From: Dipteris shenzhenensis
Taxonomy: Eukaryota; Polypodiophyta; Polypodiopsida; Gleicheniales
DNA length: 64,000 nucleotides
Assembly (NCBI GenBank): GCA_047967505.1
Contig: CM106538.1
Strand: one strand, 5' to 3'
Positions 1 to 10,907 of the stretch are shown here, piece after piece. A program made the translations under genes and the position numbers. The notes beneath the pieces were generated by a model, which worked only from the letters and a program-made list of their open reading frames with translations, was not told where the DNA came from and made no database searches. Every line of letters begins with the position of its first letter. Position 1 is the first letter of the stretch.

Positions 1-2120
1 GTCAAGCATAATAATATCTTGGATTATGCCACAATAATCATCCATGGCTCCATTGGCTACCTCAAAGCTAGCAATGACGCCGCAATCTTGTGTGTTTCTC
101 TTATCATCAATCCGTTGTGTTCGAAAATGCTTGCCCTCACACCATATAGCATTGAACATAGTGCACTACACCAAGAAAAAATCAATTAAATAAGCAATCT
201 AAATTATTGGAAGCTCTTAACTTATGCATAACATTCTATATACCGACCTTGCTCATGCATCCCCTAGCATACTCCCATTCTTCCATTGTGATATGCATCC
301 CCTCGTCTTTCTCTGCTTTCTCCATTTCATTAAGTAGCCAATCCACATGAATATCCTTTGGAAGTGCTCTTAGATACCGAGGGTATGGCACACGAGTTCC
401 GTGGTGTGTACGAAAGAGGGCCCTTTCTTCTTGTCTTCTTGCCTTTGCATCCTCGTATAAGCACGCAAAAGAGGTTGATACTATTATGCAGCTCCGTGTC
501 TATTACTTTGTTGCGTCCTTTCCCTTGAGGCACAATAGAGGTCATCCTTAGGTCTTCATCATCTCTCCATAGTCGTGGGAGAGAGCTATCCACATCAACA
601 AGAAACTCAGAAATATATACAAGTGACTCTTGTACCAACCAACCCTCGGCCATGCTACCTTCGGGTCTTGCATTTTGTCTCACGAAGCCCTTCAAGGTCT
701 TCATGAAGTGCTCTAGGAAGAACAACCATCGTGCATGTATCGTACCGCATATAGCAATCTCATCCACCAAATGCACTATGAGATGTAGTTGGCTTGTGAG
801 AATAGAACGTGGAAATGTCTCCTCCACTAAACAAACCGCCTCCACTGACATAACTCGAGCATTCTCAAGCATGGTGGGATCTATTTCCTTTGAGCTCACA
901 TACCTAGAAATGAAAAAGTACAGCATATTAGCAATATGCATTCAAACTTGCACGGAGCATTGATACGCATCATATTTTGTATCATGTAAAGTACCTCACA
1001 AGCTCGCCCATCTTGTAAATACAATCTTTCACGTCCTTCGATGCACTACGTGAAATGCTAGTAGGTAGTATGAACTGAACCCACGAGGAGGTGGTTGATT
1101 AGTTGCTTATAACTATTCACTCACAAATTTGAAAGGAAAAAGATATTATGCACATAAAATACTTACTTGGAGCATCTTGTGCCAATCATGAGATTTCAAG
1201 CCATATAATTGCTCTACACCTCTTTTCTTGCTCTTTGTAAAGGCTCCCTTCAAACACCTCATGCATCCAATGGGAGTACAAATTGTAGTAATAGCATGCT
1301 TCACCGTTGCCATCTCTAGCTTTGATAACATCCACGATGCACGAGGTAAAAAAACACGCCCATTTGGTCTCTCTTATGGCCAAGCTTCATGCATCCTCCC
1401 TGTGGTACGTAAATCCTCCCTTATGCCTGTGAAATCTCGTGTCCCATTCAAATGCTCCCAAATGGTAGATGCCACATTCTTGAAGATATGCATGGGATCA
1501 AGCAGGTGATTGATCTTGAGGTGGGACCAATATGGTAAACGATAAAAGATGGAGTATCTAAGCAAAATAAAGTGTTAGCGGGCAATCTTTATTTCCAGCC
1601 AATATAGCACACAATAGTTACAAACCCTTACCGGCTCATGCCAAGTGGTGGAGGAGTCATGGAACCATCCCAAATTCTCATCCAATCTCCCGCGGTGAGT
1701 GATTGTGGGAGGACTTCATTCCAAGGGGCAACATATCTAGGATGATCAAGTGGGAGAAATCGATGGTGATTCTCATAGATGACCTTATTCAATGCATCTA
1801 CCCGTGAGGCAACTAGTGAAGGACCACAAACAGGACATGCATGGTAACCCGATGTAGTGAGACCTGAACAATAGATGCAATTAAGAGTGGAAGGTGGGTT
1901 TAGGGTGCCACATCCTTTGCCTATTCATAATTAGAAATGCAATGCTTACCTGAACACTCGCCATAGCCTGGGAAGTCATGCATCGTCCACATCAAGACTA
2001 CTTTGCAGTTGAAGTCTCGTGATGAGGGAGGCCTGCTCACATCATGCACCTCGATACCTCTCCAAAGTATCTCTAGCTCGTCAATCAAAGGCTCCAAATA
2101 AACATCAGGGTTTTTGACTT
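1..2120 (-). pseudogene. tnp2-type CACTA transposase, central and DUF4218 part (outer copy)
   Basis: This continues the gene from 7351-8635 after the nested insertion. It reads DVYLEPLIDELEILW, then an MWTMHDFPGYGECSG exon end, an exon at 1863-1632 with YHACPVCGPS, then FYRLPYW and LLDPMHIFKNV (the tnp2 D-x-MH region), and LKSHDWHKMLQ ending at 1168. The DUF4218-like exons (about 1050-330) show SQLHLIVHLVDEI and RQNARPEGSMAEG. A TAA at 1374-1376 replaces CAA of the sister copy. A deletion of about 34 bp near 455 shifts the frame. A 91-bp intron (904-994) is absent from the sister copy. The DUF4216 part begins at about 180 and leaves the window. Confidence 0.8.
904..994 (-). other. 91-bp intron present only in the outer tnp2 copy
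   Basis: On the minus strand the segment starts GTACTTTACATG and ends CATTTCTAG, with exon bases GTGAG before it and GTATG after it. The inner copy reads straight through at the same point (about 4125). AGGTA occurs at both borders. It looks like a spliceable insertion, although splicing is inferred only from the GT-AG ends and exact absence in the sister gene. Confidence 0.7.
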
Positions 2121-2123
2121 TAT

Positions 2124-2151
2124 CACAACAACACAAAGCAACTATAGACGC
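2124..2151 (+). repeat. Left terminal inverted repeat of inner CACTA
   Basis: About 28 bp beginning CACAACAACACAAAG and ending in ATAGACGC. It matches the reverse complement of 7320-7347 with three mismatches. TAT at 2121-2123 is the left target-site duplication. Confidence 0.85.
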
Positions 2152-2410
2152 GCTTGGTACATGCGCAAAATAGCGGGCACGTCTATAGGCGTTGCTTTAG
2201 TAGAGAAATTACGGGCGCGTCTAAATGCGCGTCTAAACGCTCGTCTATTTGCGCGTAAATCACCGCGTCTATTTGCGCGTTTGACCTGAAAAAATACGGG
2301 CCCGTCTAACATCTCGTTTATTAGCGTGTCTATTTGCGCGTGTATTTGCACATTTATTTGCGCGTTTACACTGAGAACCAGATGCGCATTTAGACGCGTA
2401 AATAGATGCG
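2137..2410. repeat. Left subterminal array of GCGTCT/AGACGC motifs (inner CACTA)
   Basis: Dense copies in both orientations of a hexamer-based motif (GCGTCT, GCGTCTA, TAGACGC, and the weaker GCGCGT and GCGTTTA), often spaced 10-20 bp apart. CACTA elements carry such arrays as binding sites for the TNPA-type protein. The DNA is visibly richer in CpG than its surroundings. Confidence 0.8.
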
Positions 2411-2578
2411 CTCCAGAGAATACAGAAAGTGAGATTTTGGTGTACATCATTGCTTTCCAAACATTGCCCATGATTACCAAAGCACATAATTTTTTGCAAG
2501 CCCACATATACAAGAATTAAGTGAGATGAGGAGAATGAGACAATATGTAAAATAGTTTTGCCAATATCAATTGTGGGG

Positions 2579-4517
2579 CTACGGTTCAATCTCATCCTCA
2601 ATGAGATCAACCCTTGCCAAACTATCTACTTCAAAATCCAAACAAGTGTTTAGATCTACAAATACATTCAACCCACTACTACTTGTGCCACTCATGTGCT
2701 CATCGAAATCAGCATCTCCAATGGTAGGCTCGTCCTCACGGGTAATGGCCTCAATATCTATATCTCCTATCTCATGATCCTCCTCCTCTCTTGTTTCACG
2801 GTCATCATCACGTCCATGGCCATGATCATCCTCCATACGCTCCATATTAGTAAATGTACTATACATCACTTTGGAACGTGGCATAATAGGTATGACATGC
2901 CACCATCTATTATTATCCACCATTGGTTGATAGACAACCTAATTCAAACACAAATACAATCATGTTACTTTTCTTGCATCAAATATTTAAAAGCGAGTAT
3001 TTTTATGTGTGTGCACAGTACCTGTTCACATTGTTGCGGTAGTACTAGTGTGTCCTTCCTACTTTGCCAAAACTTTGTGGAGTCAATAGTTACAAAGCCA
3101 CTTGCATGGCGTTTGATTGTTGCATTAGGGCCTCTTTCCACCACGTCCTTAAACCACTTTACATCCAAAACATACACAAAGAAGCGTCGAAAGTCAAGCA
3201 TAATGATATCTTGGATTATGCCACAATAATCATCCATGGCTCCATTGGCTCCCTCAAAGCTAGCAATGACGCCGCAATCTTGTGTGTTTCTCTTATCATC
3301 AATCCGTTGTGTTCGAAAATGCTTGCCCTCACACCATATAGCATTGAACATAGTGCACTACACCAAGAAAAAATCAATTAAATAAGCAATCTAAATTATA
3401 AAAAGCTCCTAACTTATGCATAACATTCTATATACCTACCTTGCTCATGCATCCCCTAGCATACTCCCATTCTTCCATTGTGATATGCATCCCCTCGTCT
3501 TTCTCTGCTTTCTCCATTTCATCAAGTAGCCAATCCACATGAATATCCTTTGGAAGTGCTCTTAGATGCTGAGGGTATGGCACACGAGATCCGTGGTGTG
3601 TAGAAAGAGGGCCCTTTCTTCTTGTCTTCTTGCCTTTGCATCCTCGTATCTTGTCACCCATCTTTTCATCACATCACTATTAAGCATGCAAAAGAGGTTG
3701 ATACTATTATGCAACTCCGTGTCTATTACTTTGTTGCATCCTTTTCCTTGAGGCACAATAGAGGTCATCCTTACGTCTTCATCATCTCTCCATAGTCGTG
3801 GGAGAGAGCTATCCACATCAACAAGAAACTCAGAAATATATACAAGTGACTCTTGTACCAACCAACCCTCGGCCATGCTACCTTTGGGTCTTGCATTTTG
3901 TCTCATGAAGCCCTTCAAGGTCTTCATGAAACGCTCGAGGAAGAACAACCATCGTGCATGTATAGTACCGCATATAGCAATCTCATCCACCAAATGTCCT
4001 ATGAGATGTAGTTGGCTTGTGAGAATAGAACGTGGAAATGTCTCCTCCACTAAACAAACCGCCTCCACTGACATAACTCGAGCATTCTCAAGTGTGGTGG
4101 GATCTATTTCCTTCGAGCTCACATACCTCACAAGCTCGCCCATCTTGTAAAGACAATCTTTCACATCCTTCGATGCACTACGTGAAATGCTAGTAGGTAG
4201 TATGAACTGAACCCGCGAGGAGGTGGTTGATTAGTTGCTTATAGCTATTCACTCACAAATTTGAAAGGAAAAAGATATTATGCATATAAAATACTTACTT
4301 GGAGCATCTTGTGCCAATCATGAGATTTCAAGCCATATAATTGCTCTACACCTCTTTTCTTGCTCTTTGTAAAGGCTCCCTTCAAACACCTCATGCATCC
4401 AGTGGGAGTACGAATTGTAGTAATAGTGCGCTTCACCGTCGCCATCTCTAGCTTTGATAACATCCACAGCGCACGAGGTAAAAAAACACGCCCATTTGGT
4501 CTCTCTTGAGGCCAAGC
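2579..4517 (-). pseudogene. tnp2-type transposase, C-terminal half with DUF4218 and DUF4216 (inner copy)
   Basis: The minus strand starts abruptly at 4517 inside tnp2 coding (AWPQERPNGRVFLPRA, then LKSHDWHKMLQ). The DUF4218-type exon follows (4164-3428: SQLHLIGHLVDEI, RQNARPKGSMAEG), then a DUF4216-type exon (about 3358-2965: YCGIIQDIIMLDF, KWFKDVVERG), and an acidic C-terminal tail (2923-2579). Intron borders around 3360 and 4270 look canonical. The N-terminal catalytic half is absent, so no complete transposase is encoded. It is better preserved than the outer copy: the Gln at 4506-4508 is intact and the 34-bp deletion is absent. Confidence 0.82.
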
Positions 4518-5220
4518 TTTAGACGCGCTAAGAGACGCGACTATAGACGCGGCTTTTAAACCTACTTTTCGGCGCGCCACTCGCTTTGCTTTTCTTTACA
4601 TTACTTAAACTTCGCGAGCGGCTTCCTTCCTTCTTTATTAGCAGTTCCATAGATTTGAAGCTTAAGAGAGAGCCTCCCATACACACTTCCAAGCTTTCAC
4701 TCAAGAGAAAGGGACCGTACCCACACTTACTTCCAAGCTTAAAGGAGAGGAGGAGTACGAACAAGGAGAAGAAGCAAGTTTGGAAAAGAAAGAAGAACCT
4801 TCCATACCTTTATCCAAGTAAGTCCTTTTGGAGTTGTTCGTGTTTGGAAGTTTGCTCTTTTCAGTTTTGTACTTTCTCGCAACCAGGAAACGCAGGATCT
4901 AGGTATGAGCATCACGTTTTTGTGTCGGGCGCAACGTCCTTTTCGACTTTTTAGAAATCTCGCCTATCGGAGCGCGTCTATAGGCGCATTTCAGGGCACG
5001 TCTAAAAGCACGTCTAACCGTGCGTCTGGCTTGTTGCAGACACACACAGACGCGTCTATAGACGCTCACATAGACGCCCTGTTAGACGCACTTTTAAATG
5101 CACTGTTAGATGCACTGTTAAACGCACTGTTAGACGCACTGTTAAACGCACTGTTAAACACTCTGTTAGACACGTCTATAGACGTGCAAATAAGACGGGT
5201 CTATAGACGTGCTCTGATAG
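4518..5220. promoter_or_regulatory. Divergent intergenic region with AGACGC motifs (inner CACTA)
   Basis: This lies between truncated tnp2 (minus) and the TNPA-like gene (plus). It opens with AGACGCG-type motifs (4518-4556), then a leader matching 8800-9050 of the outer copy, then a dense motif array (4970-5215) containing the palindromes GTCTATAGAC and repeated CTGTTAGACGCA units. The arrangement suggests a bidirectional promoter governed by the element's own DNA-binding protein, which is inference from CACTA biology. Confidence 0.6.
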
Positions 5221-5286
5221 TAAGCCTCTTTTTTCTTCCCCTTTCTTCTCAGCTCATCAGTAATAGATTTTTTTCCTTTTTTCCAG
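4818..5286 (+). other. 5'UTR intron of the inner TNPA-like gene
   Basis: Donor CCAA|GTAAGTCC at 4818 and acceptor TTTTTCCAG at 5286, seven bases before the ATG at 5293. Donor, acceptor and ATG context are conserved in the outer copy (9058-9437). The intron contains most of the AGACGC array. Confidence 0.65.
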
Positions 5287-5292
5287 TTCAAC

Positions 5293-6726
5293 ATGTGGCC
5301 AGGAAGCTCTTCTAGCTCACCTGATCCCCGGGAATCTATTTGGAAGGACTTATATAATCTTTTAGGGCACCCTCCTAGTCCTGCGGAGTTATACGGGTAT
5401 ATGACGGGTACTCTTAACATGCCCCAGGAGTCGGCACTACAGACTCCGAGCCACCCCACACCACCTGAGATCACCCTAGTGGAGTCAGCACAGCCGTCTT
5501 ATGCCCCTTCCCCCGTACCATCTTATGCCCCTTCCCCCATGCCATCTTATGTCCCTTCTGCCATCCCGTCTTATGCCCCTTCCCCCATGCCGTCAAGAGG
5601 TCCTTCTGTCTCGGCGAGCCGTCGACGTACTCCCTAGCCGTCGAGACTCGGTTCTCCAGCTATGAGTGGTCAGCGTAGTCCCGTGCAGTCCCCAGCTACG
5701 AGTGGCCAGCGTACGAGCTCGACACGACAGGGTAGCAGGCATAGTAGCAGGGAGAGCGGTGGCGGATGCATGGCACAGTGCTTTGGGCCATGTGGCAGTG
5801 AGGAGGAGGATGATTCAGATGATTTAGACGTGCCTCTGGGTGATGGTATGATTTATTATGACATCACTCAGATAGGAGGCATCTTGATGGATGCATGGGG
5901 GAAGGACATCATGGCCTTCATGCACTCTGTAATTGCTAACAATTACAGAGATTGCTTTATCCACTATAAAGACCACCCAAAGAGGTTGGCTGATGAGACC
6001 CTTGCTACTGTTCGCTCTAGGTATCCTAACCCCCCTAATCGCCAGTTCATAGATAAATGGGGGAAGTCAAAGATTGTTACGATACTTAGCAATAAAAGAT
6101 CTTCGCTTAAGAGGCAGGCACTAGCGGAGCTTGCCAGGTCAACCACCAAGGGGCCCGCCCCACACCGCTCACAAGCGTGAGTGGAAGAAGGCAATGAAGT
6201 CAGCGAGGGAGGAGCCCAGTCTGCAGCACGTGGAGGCACGGAGGATCCAGATGGAGGAATATGGAAGCGCGCATTTTGGAGCAGGGGGTGTTGAATCATG
6301 GGAGGCCCAATTTGTAAGTATCGATCTCAAATTATATTGCTTATGTAGTTTATTAGGAGGTTGGTTGTTTCTTTGTACTAATCCCTCCACAAAGTGTGTC
6401 GCGGTCATGCAGCTTGAGATCGTGGGCAGATACCCTACTCCAGTGGAGACAGCCTACCATTGCCACCATCGCAGAGGAGATACATGGAGGCACTTCTATG
6501 ATGACGGCTTGATTACTGAGGAGCAGTATACCCGAGCTACTGGAGCGGCCCCCCAGGTATTTGAAAGTAATTAAATAATGCCAAAATTATAAGTAAAGAT
6601 TTGATTTTTCATACATTGATATATGTTGTCCCTTGTTTATAGGCCCATGCACAAGACGATGAGGAAGACGAAGAAGGAGGCGCAGAAGGGAGCGCAAAAG
6701 GGAGCATGGAAGGCAGCGAGGATTAG
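5293..6726 (+). pseudogene. TNPA-like CACTA protein (inner copy)
   Basis: This is a plant CACTA accessory protein of the type thought to bind subterminal motifs. The ATG at 5293 starts MWPGSSSSS. A Pro/Ser-rich repeat region (YAPSPMPS units, residues about 75-105) follows, then Ser/Arg-rich sequence, an acidic patch (EEEDDSDDLD), and a basic region ending REWKKAMKSAREE with HVEARRIQMEEYG, similar to the plant En/Spm transposase domain. The final exons join through GTAAGT (after AQF) to a CAG acceptor, and through GTATTT to a TAG acceptor, ending in an acidic tail at 6726. A TAG at 5635 and an 11-bp deletion near 6137 (between AGG repeats) break the frame. Confidence 0.7.
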
Positions 6727-7084
6727 TCGTAGAAGTAGTGCTAGCTACTCTTTTTTGTACTTAAAGCCACTGGCTTGGCTTCGTGCCTCTTGTATATAGA
6801 CTCCTCTTATTTTTTGTACTTGAAGCCACATGACGTGGCTTAGCTTCCTTATTTTTTGTACTTGAAGCCACATGATGTGGCTTAGCTTCGTGCGATATGT
6901 ATATACAAGCACTTTTTGAGCTTTTAATTTTATTGCATTTTGGAGTTGTAATATTTTATTTGGAATTGTAATTAAAATGCGGTTGGCTGTAAGAATTGAA
7001 TTACAGAATGTGGATATGGGATTCTTGTAACTATATAGCATACACAACATACACAGTATTCTGTAAATTTTTTTTTTAAAAAAA

Positions 7085-7330
7085 AAGCGCATCTATCAGT
7101 GCGTTTAAAAACGCGTTTATATTCGCGTCTGTCTGTTCGACTTGCGTCTATATGTGCGTCTATAAAAGCGTTTATAAGAGCGTCTATTTATGCATCTAAC
7201 TGTGCGTCTACACGCGCGTAAGTCTGATATATAGACGCACAATTAGATGCGGGTCTCAAGACGTGCAAATAGACGCGCCCATAAGTTTTTTATTTAGTTC
7301 ATGAAACGCGTCTGTGCGTGCGTCTATGGG
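7085..7330. repeat. Right subterminal array of GCGTCT/AGACGC motifs (inner CACTA)
   Basis: More than ten GCGTCT-like motifs and several AGACGC copies, immediately inside the right terminal repeat and matching the motif set at 2137-2410. It lies just downstream of the TNPA-like gene's 3' region (6727-7080), which is AT-rich and contains a repeated 'ttttttgtacttgaagccac' segment. Confidence 0.8.
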
Positions 7331-7347
7331 TGCTTTGTCTTGTTGTG
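7320..7347 (-). repeat. Right terminal inverted repeat of inner CACTA
   Basis: Read on the minus strand this starts CACAACAAGACAAAG and runs into CATAGACGCAC, mirroring the left end. The next three bases (7348-7350, TAT) repeat the left target site. Confidence 0.85.
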
Positions 7348-7350
7348 TAT

Positions 7351-8635
7351 ATTTCCCTGGAATTAGAAGGGACAGCATAACATGTCCTTTCTTAATAGCC
7401 ATAGAGGGTGGAAGATTGTAATTCACCAATACCATTGGCCATACACTGTAAGATGTGCTTTTGAGACCAAATGGGTTCACACCGTCCATACCCAATCCAA
7501 GTCTCAAGCTCCTAGGTTCTTCCTTGAAGCTTGGCCATGTGTCTTCAATATGCTTCCACGCAGGAGAGTCCACGGGAGTTCTCCACTTGCCATCAGTTGA
7601 TCGATGGGAGGAATGCCATGACATGAGCTCTGCAATAGATTTGCACTTGAACATATGTTGGATGCGAGAGATTATGGGAAAATGTCGCAATACCTTACGA
7701 GGCACGTCCAAGGTTTTGAGATCTGCTCTATATCTTGCCTCTCCACAAGTAGGACACTCTCTTGCATGCTTATGTAGTCCACGAAACAAAACGCAATCGT
7801 TGACACATGCATGGATGCGCTTGTAATCTAATCCTTCAAGAGAGGTCACATGTTGCCTTGCCATATCTCTTGAGGTCGGTAGTTTATTCTCCCTTGGAAG
7901 CATTTTACAAAGTAGCCTGCACGTGAAGACTATAAATGAGGAAAAGCATTCGAGTAATTGACCCACTAGCATAATTCACCATGTTTGCAAAATAGACTTT
8001 AAAGCTTACTTGAGTAATGCATTCAAACTTGCATTGCTCCATCCATAGATGGTTTGCAAGTTTAGTAACTCAAGGGAGGCACGTAGAACAAAGAATGTAC
8101 ACCCCTCAAACAGTGGAGTCGATGCTGCAGTAAAAAGATAATCTTGCTCCATGCTATCATCCCTCCCTTGATGGACATATAAATCCCGCACCATATCATC
8201 AAACACCTCCTCCTCCACGGCTTCATGAGGTAATGGTAGAGGGCTACTATCACCATCACTCCATGCATCCGTAACGGTCCCTCCTGAAGATCCCACCTCA
8301 TATCGCCGATGCTTCGCCTCCTCACGGCGAGCATAGGGCAACATATGCGGATGTGGCACTGCATCCTGTATCAAATTAAAACGGGATCATAACTCAAACA
8401 TATGAACACCCATAGGTATCTCAATCAACCTTAACTTACAAACCCTTACCCTGTTTACGGTCATATCTCGTTCTCCATACTTTGAGATATGATTGAGTGT
8501 AATCCTACGTGCATGATACATGTTTCCTTGACATCGATCACACAAACATTTGATTTTTTGCTCCAACCACATTTCACGATGGTGGATACGGAGGGTTTCA
8601 TCCTCACTGGAGCTACTTGTTGAAGATGAAGACAT
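7351..8635 (-). pseudogene. tnp2-type CACTA transposase, N-terminal half (outer copy)
   Basis: Three exons are readable on the minus strand. Exon 1 (8635-8450) starts MSSSS and holds a Cys-rich stretch (KCLCDRCQGN, then H and Y-G) like the transposase-associated N-terminal domain. Exon 2 (8365-8010) is acidic and of lower conservation. Exon 3 starts at 7916 and carries tnp2 family landmarks: ACVNDCVLFRG, CPTCGEARY, FPIISRIQHMF, GMDGVNPFG and a YNLPPSMAIKK segment. Splice sites are canonical (for example GTAAGC after 8010 and a GCAG acceptor before 7916). The coding sequence is then broken by the inner CACTA at 7348 and resumes at 2120. The product would be the catalytic transposase of the element; it cannot be made intact here. 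Confidence 0.82.
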
Positions 8636-9365
8636 CCTACAAACAAACAACCCACCAAATTTGCTTTCTTCAAATGTTTAATTAAATCTCTGTGGCGCGT
8701 CTAAAGGCGCGTCTAAAAGTGCGTCTAAGATCACGTCTAAAGGCGCATCTACTCTATGTATTTAGACGCGGCTATAGACATGCTATTAGATGTGATTATA
8801 GACGTGGCTTTTAAACCTGCTTTTAGCACGCTCGCTTTGCTTTTCTTAACATTACTTATACTTCGCGCGGCTTGCTTCCTTCCTCATTAGCAGATCCACA
8901 GTTTCGACGCTTAAGAGGAAGGCTCCCATACTTACTTCCAAGCTTACACTTAAGAGGAAGGCACCCACACTTACTTCTAAGCTTAAAGGAGAGGAGGAAG
9001 AACAAGGAGGAGAAGCAACTTTGAAAAAGAAGAAGAACCTTCCATACCTCTATCCAAGTAAGTCCTTTTGCAGTTGTTTGGAACTTTGTTCTCTTTAGAT
9101 TTGTACTTTCTTATATCCAAGAAGCACATGATCTGGGTATCAGTGTCATGTTTGTGTGTTGGGCGCAATGCCCTTTTCTACTTTTTAGAAATCTCGTCTG
9201 TCGGAGTGCGTGTATAGGCGCATCTCAGAGCGCGTCTAAAAGCACATCTACAGGCACGTCTAAACGTGCTTCTAGCCTGTTTGCAGACACTATTAGACGC
9301 TCTGTTAGATGCTCTATTAGACACGTCTATAGATGCACTAGTCAGACGTGTCTATAGACGCGATC
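8636..9365. promoter_or_regulatory. Divergent intergenic region with AGACGC arrays (outer CACTA)
   Basis: Motif clusters at 8695-8810 and 9185-9365 flank a leader (8815-9057) shared with the inner copy. It separates the start codons of tnp2 (minus, 8635) and the TNPA-like gene (plus, 9444). The second cluster sits in the 5'UTR intron 9058-9437. Confidence 0.6.
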
Positions 9366-9443
9366 CGACAATAAGCCTCTCTTCCCTTCCCCTTTCTTCT
9401 CAGCTCATCAGTAATAGATTTTTTTCCTTTTTTCCAGTTCAAC

Positions 9444-10907
9444 ATGTGGCCAGGAAGCGCTTCCAGCTCACTTGATCCCCGGGAATCTATTTGGAAGGAC
9501 TTATATAACCTTTTAGGGCACCCTCCTACTCTTGCGGAGTTATACGGGTATATGACGGGTACTCTAAACACTCCCTAGCAGTCGGCACTACAGACTCCAA
9601 ACCACCCCACACTGCCTGAGATCACCCCAGCAGAGTCAGCACAGCCATCTTATGCCCCTTCTTACGCCCCTTCCCCCATACCGTCTTATGCCCCTTCCCC
9701 CATGCCGTCTTATGTCCCTTCTTCCATCTTGTCTTATGCCCCTTCCCCCATGCCGTTAGGAGGTCCTTCTGTCTCACAGAGCCGTCGATGTACTCCTGTG
9801 CCATCGAGACTCGGTTCTCCAGCTACGAGTGGTCAGCGTAGTCCCGTGCAGTCTCTAGCTATGAGTGGCCAGCGTACGAGCTCGACACGACACGGTAGTA
9901 GGCATAGTAGCAGGGAGAGCGGTGGGGGATGCATGGCATAGTGCTTTGGGAGGGATGGTGGTGGGGACGATGATGATTCAGATGATTTAGATGTGCCTCC
10001 GGGTGATGGTACGATTTATTATGACATCACTTAGATAGGAGGCATCTTGATGGATGCGCAAGGGAAGGACATCATGGCCTTCATGTGCTCTGTAATTGCT
10101 AACAATGAGATTGCTTTATCCACTACAAAGACTAGCCAAAGAGGTTGGCTGATGAGACCCTCGCTGCTGTTCACTCTAGGTATCCTAACCCCCCCATTCG
10201 CCAGTTCACAGATAAATCGGCCAAGTCAAAGATTGTTACGATACTTGGCAATAAAAGATCTTTGCTTAAGAGGCAGGCACTAGTGGAGCTTGCCAGGCTT
10301 GAGGCAGGTCAACCAACAAGGGGCCCACCCCACACCACTCATGACAAGCGTGAGTGGAAGAAGGCAATAAAGTCAGCGAGGGAGGACCCTAGTCTGCAGC
10401 ACGTGGAGGCACGGAGGATCCAGATGGAGAAATATGGAAGCGCGCATTTTGGAGCAGAGGGTGTTGAATCATGGGAGGCCCAATTTGTAAGTATTGATCT
10501 CAAATTATATTGCTTATGTAGTTTATTAGGAGGTTGTTTCTTTGTACTAATCCCTCCGCAAAGTGTGTCATCATGTAGCTTGAGATCGTGGGTAGATACC
10601 TTACTCCTGTGAAGACAGCCTACCACCGCAACCATCGCAGAGGAGATACATGGAGGCACTTCTATGATGACGGGTTGATTACTGAGGAGCAGTATACCTG
10701 GGCTACTGGAGCGGCCCCCCAGGTATTTGAAAGTAATTAAATAATGCCAAAATTATAAGTAAAGATTTGATTTTTCATACATTGATATATGTTGTCCCTT
10801 GTTTACAGCCCCGTGCACAAGAGGATGAGGAAGACGAGGAAGGAGGTGCAGAAGGGAGCACAGACGGGAGCATGGAAGGGAGCGAGGACATGGAGAACAT
10901 AGATTAG
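9444..10907 (+). pseudogene. TNPA-like CACTA protein (outer copy)
   Basis: This copy is colinear with the inner copy at 5293-6726, starting MWPGSASSS after the same 5'UTR intron. In-frame TAG codons lie at 9576, 9939 and 10032, each where the inner copy has CAG. A 4-bp deletion near 10109 shifts the frame. Downstream, the basic region (HDKREWKKAIKSARED, HVEARRIQMEKYG) is undamaged where the inner copy is frameshifted. Exon borders match, and the tail ends EGSEDMENID at 10907. The two copies are thus broken at different places. The protein is non-functional as written. Confidence 0.7.

Larger units (their letters stand above)
2124..7347. mobile_element. Inner CACTA element nested in the outer copy's tnp2 exon, with both ends intact
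   Basis: This is a 5.2-kb element with both termini visible. The left end reads CACAACAACACAAAG and the right end is its inverted counterpart with G at base 9; about 28 bp are inverted with three mismatches. The target duplication is TAT (2121-2123 and 7348-7350); a 3-bp duplication is the hallmark of CACTA elements. Dropping the insert with one TAT rejoins the outer tnp2 reading frame. It contains the 3' half of tnp2 (minus, 2579-4517), a TNPA-like gene (plus, 5293-6726), and AGACGC-type arrays at both ends. The N-terminal half of tnp2 is missing, so this is a deletion derivative that would need transposase supplied elsewhere. Confidence 0.88.

Noticed and set aside
164-175. CACTACACC as a CACTA terminus (also at 3356)
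   Set aside because: Read on the minus strand it is the splice acceptor (TTGGTGTAG) of the DUF4216 exon; the true termini are at 2124 and 7347.
6745-7092. 115-codon minus-strand frame
   Set aside because: It is formed by the repeated GTACTTGAAGCCAC segments in the 3' region of the TNPA-like gene, with no protein-like features.
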